Assembly (NCBI GenBank): GCA_964503235.1
Contig: CAZCZJ010000016.1
Location: forward strand, 1-34,066
Direction of reading: 5' to 3'
Source of the DNA: W425 sp964503235
Lineage (GTDB): Bacteria; Chloroflexota; Dehalococcoidia; Dehalococcoidales; RBG-16-60-22
Length of the DNA stretch: 34,066 nt
The translations under genes and the position numbers were made by a program. Positions 1-6,516 of this stretch are shown piece by piece; within the stretch, counting starts at the first letter, position 1; each line of letters begins with the position of its first letter. The notes beneath the pieces are model-generated. The model saw only the letters and a program-made list of their open reading frames with translations. It made no database searches and was not told where the DNA came from.

Positions 1-1506
1 CGGACCTTAATGATACAGGGAACCGCTTCCTCCGCGGGGAAGAGCATTATTGTGGCTGCCCTCTGCCGGATATTCCGTCAGGACGGCTATCGCGTGGCAC
101 CGTTCAAGTCACAGAACATGGCACTTAATTCATTCGTGACCAAAGAAGGCGGTGAGATAGGCCGGGCGCAGGCGGTGCAGGCGGAAGCCGCCGGCATTGA
201 ACCGACGGTGGACATGAACCCGGTGCTTCTTAAACCCGCTTTAGGTAAAGGCTGCCAGATAATCGTAATGGGCAAGGTGTTCAAGACAGTTTCCACCGAA
301 AATTACTCTACGCTAGCCCCTTCTCTCCTAAAAACAATGGAAGAAGCGCTGAACCGCCTCCGCGCCGAATATGACATCATCGTCATCGAAGGTGCCGGCA
401 GTCCGGCGGAGATAAACCTCAAGGAAAGGGATATCGTTAATATGCGTATCGCTGAAATGGCGGACGCTCCCGTTTTACTGGTAGGAGATATCGATAAAGG
501 CGGCGTCTTCGCCTCGCTGGTGGGTACCCTCGAACTGCTGGATGAGGACGAGAGACGTTATGTAAAGGGTTTCATTATCAATAAATTTCGCGGCGACCTG
601 GAGCTGCTGAAAGACGGCCTGGATATTCTGGAAAAACGTACCGGCAAACCGGTGCTGGGGGTAGTGCCTTACTTCCGCGATATCCGTATCGCCCAGGAGG
701 ATTCAGTCTATCTCGACGAAAGACCGGACAGCCCGGGAAGCGAAGACCTTGATATCGCCGTTATCCGGCTGCCCCATATCTCCAACTACGATGACTTCGA
801 CCCCTTTGAAGAGGAGGACTGCCGGGTGCGGTATATCACGCAGCGGTTTGAGCTCGGTAATCCTCACCTCATCATTCTGCCCGGGACGAAAAGTACCGTC
901 AGCGACCTGGAATACCTGCGCCACTCCAGGATGGCTAACAGTATCCTGCAAAAGGCCAGAGAAGGCGTTCCCGTCGTCGGTATCTGCGGCGGCTACCAGA
1001 TGCTGGGACAAAAAATCCTCGACCCTTTGGGAGTAGAATCATCCGAGAAAGAGATAGACGGACTCGGCCTGTTGGACACGAAAACTGAATTTATCCCGGA
1101 AAAGTCCACCCGGCAGGTCAAAGCCCGCGTAATTCTCGACCACGGACTGCTTTCCGGGGCGGAGGGACTGGAACTAACGGGGTACGAGATACACATGGGT
1201 CAGACCTATTCCCAGGAGAGCGCGAGCGCTTTTCGTATAACGGAGACACCGGAAGGAGCTACCGATTACGGCGACGGCATGCTGAACGAATCGGGCACCG
1301 TACTGGGAACATACATGCACGGCCTGTTCCACAACCGCCAATTCTGCCGGATTTTTCTGAACGCCTTGAGAAGACGTTGGGGACTATCGGAAGACGAAAA
1401 TGATATTACGGCTGAGAAAACCGATGAATACGATAAGCTGGCCAGACTTGTCCGTGAAAGCCTGGACATCCCGGCTATTTACCGGGTGATGCAGGATAAA
1501 ACTTGA
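1..1506 (+). CDS. cobQ: Cobyric acid synthase, 5'-truncated by the window edge
   Basis: This amidotransferase uses glutamine to amidate side chains b, d, e and g of adenosylcobyrinic acid diamide, giving cobyric acid in cobalamin synthesis. The reading frame is open from base 1. The first ATG is at 10, but the three codons before it (Arg-Thr-Leu) fit the family start xTLMxQGT, so the true start probably lies just upstream. Counting from base 1, a dethiobiotin-synthetase-like N domain carries the P-loop variant GTASSAGKS at residues 7-15. The C-terminal class I glutaminase domain has the nucleophile Cys329 (GICGGYQ) and His440 (YMHGLF). About 500 residues is normal for CobQ/CbiP. No other cobalamin gene is in view, so operon context is unknown. 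Confidence 0.95.
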   Translation, partial: RTLMIQGTASSAGKSIIVAALCRIFRQDGYRVAPFKSQNMALNSFVTKEGGEIGRAQAVQAEAAGIEPTVDMNPVLLKPALGKGCQIIVMGKVFKTVSTENYSTLAPSLLKTMEEALNRLRAEYDIIVIEGAGSPAEINLKERDIVNMRIAEMADAPVLLVGDIDKGGVFASLVGTLELLDEDERRYVKGFIINKFRGDLELLKDGLDILEKRTGKPVLGVVPYFRDIRIAQEDSVYLDERPDSPGSEDLDIAVIRLPHISNYDDFDPFEEEDCRVRYITQRFELGNPHLIILPGTKSTVSDLEYLRHSRMANSILQKAREGVPVVGICGGYQMLGQKILDPLGVESSEKEIDGLGLLDTKTEFIPEKSTRQVKARVILDHGLLSGAEGLELTGYEIHMGQTYSQESASAFRITETPEGATDYGDGMLNESGTVLGTYMHGLFHNRQFCRIFLNALRRRWGLSEDENDITAEKTDEYDKLARLVRESLDIPAIYRVMQDKT

Positions 1507-1605
1507 AAAGTATTCTCACTCATTGACAGACAGCAGGTGATGCGGTAATATATTGACGCAATTACCGGTATAATTGCATTATCTTTCTTTTGTGAGGTGC
1601 GTACT

Positions 1606-1905
1606 ATGCCATACTATGTAATGCTAACCAAGTTAACAGGCCAAGGAAGAAAGACACTGATGGCGAACCCGGGCAGACTCTGGGAAGTGAACAAGGAAGT
1701 AGAAGAGATGGGAGCCAAGATACTGATCCAATACTCACTATTGGGCGAATATGATTTCATTAATATCCTCGAAGCCCCGAATAACACGGTCATAGCACGA
1801 GTCGCAGCGCAACTTGGTTCCAGAGGTACTCTCGAGCCTTTGACGATGTCAGCTATTACCATCGAAGACCTGATAAAAGAAATACAAACAGCCAAAGCTT
1901 TATAA
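1606..1905 (+). CDS. GYD domain protein
   Basis: A 99-residue protein of the GYD family, small alpha/beta proteins related in fold to dimeric ferredoxin-like domains, with no settled function. It opens with PYYVMLTKLT, and the core LLGEYDFINILEAP is the GEYD stretch that names the family. ATG 1606 is preferred over GTG 1597 because GAGGTG at 1594-1599 is well placed for the ATG. Possible promoter: TTGACA at 1523-1528, 17 bases, TAATAT at 1546-1551. A second -10-like TATAAT lies at 1569-1574. A strong terminator follows, so it is probably transcribed alone. Confidence 0.85.
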   Translation: MPYYVMLTKLTGQGRKTLMANPGRLWEVNKEVEEMGAKILIQYSLLGEYDFINILEAPNNTVIARVAAQLGSRGTLEPLTMSAITIEDLIKEIQTAKAL

Positions 1906-1940
1906 AAAAAGAACCGAAGCTACCATACCTGGAAAAAGCA

Positions 1941-1970
1941 GAAAAGGCTCCGAGATATCGGAGTCTTTTC
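1941..1970 (+). terminator. Rho-independent terminator after the GYD gene
   Basis: A 13-bp stem (1941-1953 with 1958-1970, one G-T pair) closes on a GATA loop. The outer stem reads GAAAAG on one side and CTTTTC on the other, so both strands end in a short T run. It sits 35 bases after the GYD stop. Confidence 0.8.
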
Positions 1971-2011
1971 TGAACCGTCAGACCCAGGAAGAGCGTAACA
2001 GGATAAAAAAG

Positions 2012-2383
2012 ATGAAATGCCAGAAGTGCCAGCGTGATATTCCTGAAAACGAGAGTTATACGCATCTGGGTGAGACTCTCTGTGACGACTGCTATATGGA
2101 TGTAAGGTCGCCAGCCAAGTCCTGCGACCCCTGGGCGGTATATTCGGCCACCCGCACGCGTGAGACCGCGGGGCTTACGGGAGCCGAGGGGCTGAATACC
2201 CTGCAGCAGGCAATTTATACCTATATTAAAGACAGAGGCAAAGTCACTCCAGACGAAGTGATAACGAGGTTCAATATTACGCCACAAGACCTCCAAAATC
2301 AGATAGCCACCCTGAGACACTGTGAGTTGGTGAAAGGTCACAAAGAAGGGAGTAATATCTTTCTGGTACCTTTTAGCCAATAA
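2012..2383 (+). CDS. Zinc-finger plus winged-helix-like small protein, function unknown
   Basis: A 123-residue protein. Its N terminus has two CxxC pairs (Cys3/Cys6 and Cys24/Cys27), as expected for one zinc-ribbon or LIM-like metal site. The C-terminal half (about residues 60-120) reads as a helix-turn-helix or winged helix: TLQQAIYTYIKDRGKVTPDEV is followed by an LQNQIATLRHCELV recognition-helix-like stretch and a short beta wing. A DNA- or RNA-binding regulator is plausible from this layout, but no specific family was recognised. A short AGGA lies 8 bases before the ATG. It follows a terminator and precedes a small membrane protein gene by about 100 bases. Confidence 0.7.
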   Translation: MKCQKCQRDIPENESYTHLGETLCDDCYMDVRSPAKSCDPWAVYSATRTRETAGLTGAEGLNTLQQAIYTYIKDRGKVTPDEVITRFNITPQDLQNQIATLRHCELVKGHKEGSNIFLVPFSQ

Positions 2384-2481
2384 TCGGCGGGACCCTCAAG
2401 ATATACAATAATAATTTATTCCCGCAGTATCTATTCGGTACTATCATCACAATAAACCAACGGATTGTTTGAAGAAAAGCA

Positions 2482-2808
2482 ATGAAAATCGGCGCACAGG
2501 AAATAATAATAGTCGTACTGATTATTATGGCGGTCTTAATAATCACACGAATAATACGCATCGGACGCAGTACCGTCAGACAGGACGAAGACATCAGGCC
2601 TGAGGTTATGATGAGCCAGTTTGAGCACAAGACCCGTAAAATGTTTGATTTCTTCATGAAGCTGGGCATCGCACTGGTGGCTATCGGAGTCATTTTGATG
2701 ATCCTCAGCATAATCCTGGCAAGCTGGACGATGTCAAGCTATATGTGGTCGGCGATAGCCATCGTCGTCGGCGCTATCGTTATTCTTATCTTCAGAAGAA
2801 AAGGGTGA
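2482..2808 (+). CDS. Small three-helix membrane protein, function unknown
   Basis: A 108-residue protein with a hydrophobic segment at about residues 6-24, a charged cytoplasmic-looking linker at 26-57 (rich in R, D, E and K), and two more hydrophobic segments at about 58-80 and 86-104, ending in RRKG. It lies 7 bases before the TrmH-family gene, so the two are probably co-transcribed. The ribosome-binding site is weak (GAAGAAAAG). No family was recognised. Confidence 0.65.
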   Translation: MKIGAQEIIIVVLIIMAVLIITRIIRIGRSTVRQDEDIRPEVMMSQFEHKTRKMFDFFMKLGIALVAIGVILMILSIILASWTMSSYMWSAIAIVVGAIVILIFRRKG

Positions 2809-2815
2809 AGAATTC

Positions 2816-3574
2816 ATGGTCAGTCCGCTGAAACCCCTGAAGTGGTACAAAAGCCTGGCCACCAAGAAAGGGCGATTGGAAGCCAAGGCATTCGCCGTAG
2901 AAGGCGATAGAGCTATCAGGCAAATCCTCACCACCCATCCCGAGAATATAGTTGAAATACTCACTACGGATACACCCCCTCCTGTTTACCGTGATTATCC
3001 GGTACGTTCGTTGACGGAAAGCCAGTTCAACTCAATCTGTCAGACTAAAACACCCCAGGGAATCCTGGCGGTCGTCCGATTACCCGCTGACATTTACACA
3101 AGCTCTCTGCCGTCGCATATCGGCCGGAAAGTCCTGCTCATGGAAGATATCCAGGACCCGGGTAACGCGGGCACCCTTATCCGCACCGCGGTGGCTTTCG
3201 ATTTTTCAGGTGTTATCATGACGGGAAGCTGCGCCGACCCGCTTTCACCAAAGTGCATCCAGGCAACTGCCGGAACGGTACTATCGTTATGGCTTAGAAG
3301 AACGGCGGATTATCTGAAACTCACCGGCTCATTACAGGACTCCGGCTATACATTAATAGCTGCTGAGGTCAACGGTAGAGACCAGCCTTCCGTCCTTTCT
3401 CAACATGATAAAATCCTGCTGGCCCTGGGTAACGAAGCGGTCGGTCTTTCGGAGACTCTTCTGGAACAAGCCGATTATCGGGTGAGAGTACCCACAGTGC
3501 GGGAAAAGGCGGAATCACTGAATGTCGCCGTCTGCGGGGCTATCCTGATGTACCTCAGTACCAAAAATACCTAG
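2816..3574 (+). CDS. TrmH/SpoU-family RNA 2'-O-methyltransferase
   Basis: A 252-residue SPOUT methyltransferase that would use S-adenosylmethionine to methylate a ribose 2'-OH in rRNA or tRNA. The N-terminal part (residues 1-100) is the substrate-binding domain (KFAVEG-like motif: AKAFAVEGDRAI). The trefoil-knot catalytic domain shows motif 1 (EDIQDPGNAGTLIRTA, with the catalytic Arg), motif 2 (LALGNEAVGLS) and motif 3 (ESLNVAVCGAILMY). AGGGTGA before the ATG acts as ribosome-binding site. The target cannot be told from sequence; 23S rRNA is common for this architecture (RlmB or TsnR-like). It is the last gene of the first + strand block. Confidence 0.92.
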   Translation: MVSPLKPLKWYKSLATKKGRLEAKAFAVEGDRAIRQILTTHPENIVEILTTDTPPPVYRDYPVRSLTESQFNSICQTKTPQGILAVVRLPADIYTSSLPSHIGRKVLLMEDIQDPGNAGTLIRTAVAFDFSGVIMTGSCADPLSPKCIQATAGTVLSLWLRRTADYLKLTGSLQDSGYTLIAAEVNGRDQPSVLSQHDKILLALGNEAVGLSETLLEQADYRVRVPTVREKAESLNVAVCGAILMYLSTKNT

Positions 3575-3647
3575 ATTACCGGGACTGGCCAGTATTTTCA
3601 TGTTTTATCTGCATATGGTTGACAGGTGCTTGCCTCTCTCCTGGCCC

Positions 3648-3699
3648 CTCTCCAGCCAGAATCACAGGTAAAAGACCAAAGAGAATAATGGCTGGAGAG
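3648..3699. repeat. Palindromic repeat, CTCTCCAGcca family
   Basis: Perfect 11-bp arms (3648-3658 and 3689-3699) surround a 30-base spacer. The same CCCCTCTCCAG...CTGGAGAGGGG theme recurs at 9189-9214 inside dnaE2 and at 20276-20333, so this is one of at least three local copies of a dispersed palindromic family. Confidence 0.75.
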
Positions 3700-3770
3700 A
3701 GGAGTATTATATAATCGACCAAAACCAAACAGACCGGTACCTTTGCCTTATTTCACCCCAATCAGGCATA

Positions 3771-3779
3771 TGTTATAAT
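3771..3779 (+). promoter_or_regulatory. Extended -10 promoter for the lipoprotein pair
   Basis: TG, one base, then TATAAT (3774-3779) gives an extended -10 element about 50 bases before the first lipoprotein ATG. The -35 candidate 17 bases upstream (TTTCAC, 3751-3756) is weak, which is usual for extended -10 promoters. Confidence 0.55.
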
Positions 3780-3827
3780 GGCAGCAAATCTTCTCCTACT
3801 TTAGGCAGAGAGAGAAGTAAATAGTGT

Positions 3828-4310
3828 ATGTATAAAAAACCCATCATATCATTCCTGGCTATTTTGAGCGTCGTTTTTACGGCGGTTTTATGTTCATGTG
3901 AGGCTGAGGATGCCAAATTCGAGGTCGGTAATCTCATTATCGAACCATCCAGTGCCATGACAGGACAGATAGTTTCTGTTTCCGTGGATGTGACCAATAC
4001 CGGGGGCACCGAAGGTACCTATAATGTAATTCTCCTTGTCAATGGCGTAGAAGAGTCCAGTAAAAATATATCCCTGGATCCGGACGGCAGCCAGACAGTC
4101 ACGTTTAACCTGACCAGAGACATTACGGGAGTATATGAAATTGAAGTGGCCGGACTGAAAGGTGAGATGACGGTAGTCGACTTCGATGAAATATTTGAAA
4201 AAACAGTCCAGGTGATGTCTGCCATAAATTCATATCATTTTACCTGTACTGTAGATATAGAACTGTCGATTCCGGAGGATTCACTATCTCTCATAGAGGA
4301 ACTACCATGA
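3828..4310 (+). CDS. CARDB-domain lipoprotein ending in a partial lipid-carrier-like domain
   Basis: A 160-residue secreted lipoprotein. Residues 1-23 are a signal peptide ending in LCSC, with Cys24 as the likely lipidation site. Residues 31-118 form a CARDB-type Ig-like domain (FEVGNLIIEPSSAMTGQ, then VDVTNTGGTEGTYNVILLVNG). The last 30 residues (VMSAINSYHFTCTVDIEL) look like the first helix and strand of an LppX/LprAFG-like lipoprotein fold, and then the frame stops. The next gene begins inside the stop codon (ATGA overlap) and continues with what looks like the rest of that fold. The function is unknown; it probably acts on the outer face of the membrane. Confidence 0.75.
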   Translation: MYKKPIISFLAILSVVFTAVLCSCEAEDAKFEVGNLIIEPSSAMTGQIVSVSVDVTNTGGTEGTYNVILLVNGVEESSKNISLDPDGSQTVTFNLTRDITGVYEIEVAGLKGEMTVVDFDEIFEKTVQVMSAINSYHFTCTVDIELSIPEDSLSLIEELP

Positions 4311-4930
4311 AAAGACGTTATCTTTTCATAACAATACTTATTGGACTGGTTGCCATTGTTTCTATGCTGGCTTCATGCTTGATAACGGTGGAAATAGAGG
4401 GCGATTACGTGGATCCGGATAGTCTGCAAATGACCCTGGTTATGGAAATGAATGGCGAGAAATTACAGGAAATCGAAGTGGTGAAAATCGGTGAAGATGT
4501 CTATGTAAAAGACCCGGAAACCCGGCAATGGATGAGGGGCGAAGATGTTGAAGTATATGAGCAGTACAAAAGGCTGGAGGAGTTCGCCCTGAATTCTATC
4601 AAGTACATACCCGCCTTTGAAGGCACCAACATGCTCGGGGACGAGGATATTAACGGTATATCATGTTACCACGTCAAAGGGATTATTAATCCGGAGAAAA
4701 TGCTAGACCTCACACAAGGGTTCCTTCCGACGGATACGGACCCGTTTGTCAGTGAATTTTGGATAGGCAAAAACGACTACCTGGTGCAACAGATGCTACT
4801 GGAAATTGAGTTTGAAGATTCATATGACGATTCAGAGATGACGATACCTGCCGGAAAGTATACCCTCACTTATCAGTTTTCCAAATTTAATGAACCCATC
4901 AATATAGAAGCCCCGGACCTGCTTAATTAA
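4307..4930 (+). CDS. Lipoprotein with LppX/LprAFG-like beta fold
   Basis: A 207-residue lipoprotein with a signal peptide at 1-23 and a canonical lipobox LASC (Cys24). The mature part is acidic and beta-rich: GDYVDPDSLQMTLVMEMNG, then VVKIGEDVYVKDPETRQWM, then a segment about conversion to a test state (FWIGKNDYLVQQMLLEIEF). This resembles DUF6612 and LppX-type proteins that bind lipids or act in cell-envelope assembly; that link is from memory of the family and is moderate. It overlaps the preceding gene by 4 bases (ATGA), so translation is probably coupled. A perfect terminator was not found downstream. Confidence 0.75.
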   Translation: MKRRYLFITILIGLVAIVSMLASCLITVEIEGDYVDPDSLQMTLVMEMNGEKLQEIEVVKIGEDVYVKDPETRQWMRGEDVEVYEQYKRLEEFALNSIKYIPAFEGTNMLGDEDINGISCYHVKGIINPEKMLDLTQGFLPTDTDPFVSEFWIGKNDYLVQQMLLEIEFEDSYDDSEMTIPAGKYTLTYQFSKFNEPINIEAPDLLN

Positions 4931-5045
4931 TCGTTACACCCCTATTTTTACCCCTGTCTCAGCGTATCTACTGCCACCCCGACATGGCTAATGCCTCTTA
5001 TCTACTTATTTCCTCCCAAAGGTAAAAAATAATAGCCGATGGGTA

Positions 5046-5074
5046 TTGACAAAAGAACATTTGTTCTATATAAT
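5046..5074 (+). promoter_or_regulatory. SOS promoter with LexA operator in the spacer
   Basis: Consensus -35 TTGACA (5046-5051), a 17-base spacer and consensus -10 TATAAT (5069-5074). The spacer contains the palindrome AGAAC-ATTT-GTTCT (5054-5067), matching the GAAC-N4-GTTC LexA operator of Gram-positive-type SOS regulons. LexA bound here would block RNA polymerase directly. The first gene downstream is the ImuB-like protein, ATG at 5096, with GAGGTG at 5086-5091. Confidence 0.9.
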
Positions 5075-5095
5075 TAGAACCTACCGAGGTGAATC

Positions 5096-6274
5096 ATGAA
5101 AATACTCTGTGTGCTGCTGCCGCACTTCCCCTGGAGGTGCGAGGTACTGAAAGACCCTGCCATCGAGGGCCGTCCCGCCATGGTGACGTACGCCGCGGGT
5201 TCGCACCGACAGGTGCTGGACTTTTCCCCCGGGCTGGATAACCTGCAGCGAGACATGCCGCTTCAACAGGCACTGGCCTACCACGGCGAGGTCGAGCTGC
5301 TCCATGCCGATATTCCCTGCTACCGGTCTGTCTTTAACGAGATACTGGCATCACTGGAGCAGGTAAGTCCACTGGTGGAAGGTTCGGAGCTAGGCTGCGC
5401 TTACGCAGGAATAGATGGGCTGCAGCTGATTTACCCCGACGACGACGCCCTTCTGAAAGCAACAGGAGAAGCCATCCCTGAGACTTTCATGTTTCAGATT
5501 GGAATAGCCGGGAATAAGTTTCTGGCGTATCTGGCCGCCCGCCGCAGCCCTCCCGGCGGGCACCGGGTATTAACCGGCGATGTTGCCTCTTTCCTCAGGA
5601 AACTACCCTGCGATGTCCTGCCGGTATCGATGAAGAGCAAAAACAGGCTGCATGACTTCGGGATACACACCCTCGGCCAGGCGGCGGCTTTACCCCCGGG
5701 ACCTATTCAATCGCAGTTCGGCCCCGAGGGCAGGAGAATCCGGGACCTGGCGCGGGGCTATGACGATACCCCCCTTTACCCCCGCATGATGGAGGAGGCT
5801 ATCGAAGAGAGCACCGCGCTGGCTTCGGTGACCGTTTCCCTAGAAGCCATACTGGTGGCTGTAGAGTTGATGCTGGTGCGGGTATTTGTCAAAATCGGAC
5901 ACAGGGGAATGGGCATAAGAAGTCTTATCCTGCGTACGCGTACCTGGAATGCCGAGAACTGGGAAAGGACCGTCCAGTTCAAAGAGCCGTCCCTGGACAT
6001 TAAAAGTACCCTGTCACGCATCAAGCGTATCCTGGAGGACTATCCCCAGCCCGGTCCGGTGGAGCATGTAGGCATGAGCATTACCCGCCTGGGCTACCCG
6101 CAGGGTCGGCAGAAAAGCCTCTTTTCCAAAGTCAGGGCCAGGGACCATTTGATGAACGATATCAGGCAGCTGGAATTTAGACTGGGTAATCCCCAGGTAT
6201 TCACGGTAAAGGAAGTAGAGCCATGGTCGAGGATACCGGAAAGACGTTACGCGCTGGCACCTACCGGCCGGTAA
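5096..6274 (+). CDS. imuB: ImuB-like Y-family DNA polymerase homologue, catalytically inactive
   Basis: A 392-residue member of the ImuB branch of Y-family polymerases. These lack polymerase activity and act as a scaffold linking the sliding clamp to the error-prone polymerase DnaE2 during translesion synthesis. The N terminus (ILCVLLPHFPW, residues 3-13) replaces the DMDAFFAxVE motif of active enzymes, and the region near residue 105 (CAYAGIDGLQL) lacks the usual SxDE pair. The palm/finger part (to about residue 170), a helix-hairpin-helix zone (LHDFGIHTLGQAAALPPG) and a little-finger-like C-terminal part follow. It is the first gene of an SOS operon and overlaps the DUF6504 gene by 52 bases. 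No RecA-like imuA gene is next to it. Confidence 0.88.
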   Translation: MKILCVLLPHFPWRCEVLKDPAIEGRPAMVTYAAGSHRQVLDFSPGLDNLQRDMPLQQALAYHGEVELLHADIPCYRSVFNEILASLEQVSPLVEGSELGCAYAGIDGLQLIYPDDDALLKATGEAIPETFMFQIGIAGNKFLAYLAARRSPPGGHRVLTGDVASFLRKLPCDVLPVSMKSKNRLHDFGIHTLGQAAALPPGPIQSQFGPEGRRIRDLARGYDDTPLYPRMMEEAIEESTALASVTVSLEAILVAVELMLVRVFVKIGHRGMGIRSLILRTRTWNAENWERTVQFKEPSLDIKSTLSRIKRILEDYPQPGPVEHVGMSITRLGYPQGRQKSLFSKVRARDHLMNDIRQLEFRLGNPQVFTVKEVEPWSRIPERRYALAPTGR

Positions 6275-6507
6275 ACACACCGGAGCCGGTGCGCGTGGAG
6301 GAAGACGCCTCCGGGCTGCCAGCTGCCCTTAAAATAAAGCGCCGACAGGCTATCGCGGCTGTCGAGGACAGGTGGCGTATCGACGACGAGTGGTGGCGCG
6401 CCGAGGCGGTATCGCGGCTATATTATACTGTGCGTCTCGCTTCCGGGCAGCGGCTGGTGCTTTATCAAGACCTTAGCAGCGGCGACTGGTACCGGCAGGG
6501 CTACTAG
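6223..6507 (+). CDS. DUF6504 small protein of the mutasome operon
   Basis: A 94-residue protein of the DUF6504 type. Residues 18-94 show the family pattern PVRVEEDASGLPAALK, RWRIDDEWWRAEAVSRLYYTV, then LVLYQDLSSGDWYRQGY. Such small proteins are commonly encoded between imuB and dnaE2, sometimes fused to ImuB; a supporting role in the mutasome is inferred from that context. ATG 6223 overlaps the end of imuB by 52 bases and has AAAGGAAG about 8 bases upstream. The stop at 6505-6507 overlaps the ribosome-binding site of dnaE2. Confidence 0.8.
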   Translation: MVEDTGKTLRAGTYRPVNTPEPVRVEEDASGLPAALKIKRRQAIAAVEDRWRIDDEWWRAEAVSRLYYTVRLASGQRLVLYQDLSSGDWYRQGY

Positions 6508-6516
6508 GACACGACC

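Larger units (their letters stand above)
3575..3827. other. Gene-free stretch with a dispersed palindrome
   Basis: About 250 bases with no credible coding frame. They hold one inverted repeat (3648-3699) and the extended -10 promoter of the lipoprotein pair. Nothing else was identified. Confidence 0.6.

Noticed and set aside
2482..2560. TatA-like start of the small membrane protein
   Set aside because: The first 20 residues (IGAQEIIIVVLIIMAVL) recall TatA, but there is no FG hinge or amphipathic helix, and two further membrane helices follow. Not a Tat protein.
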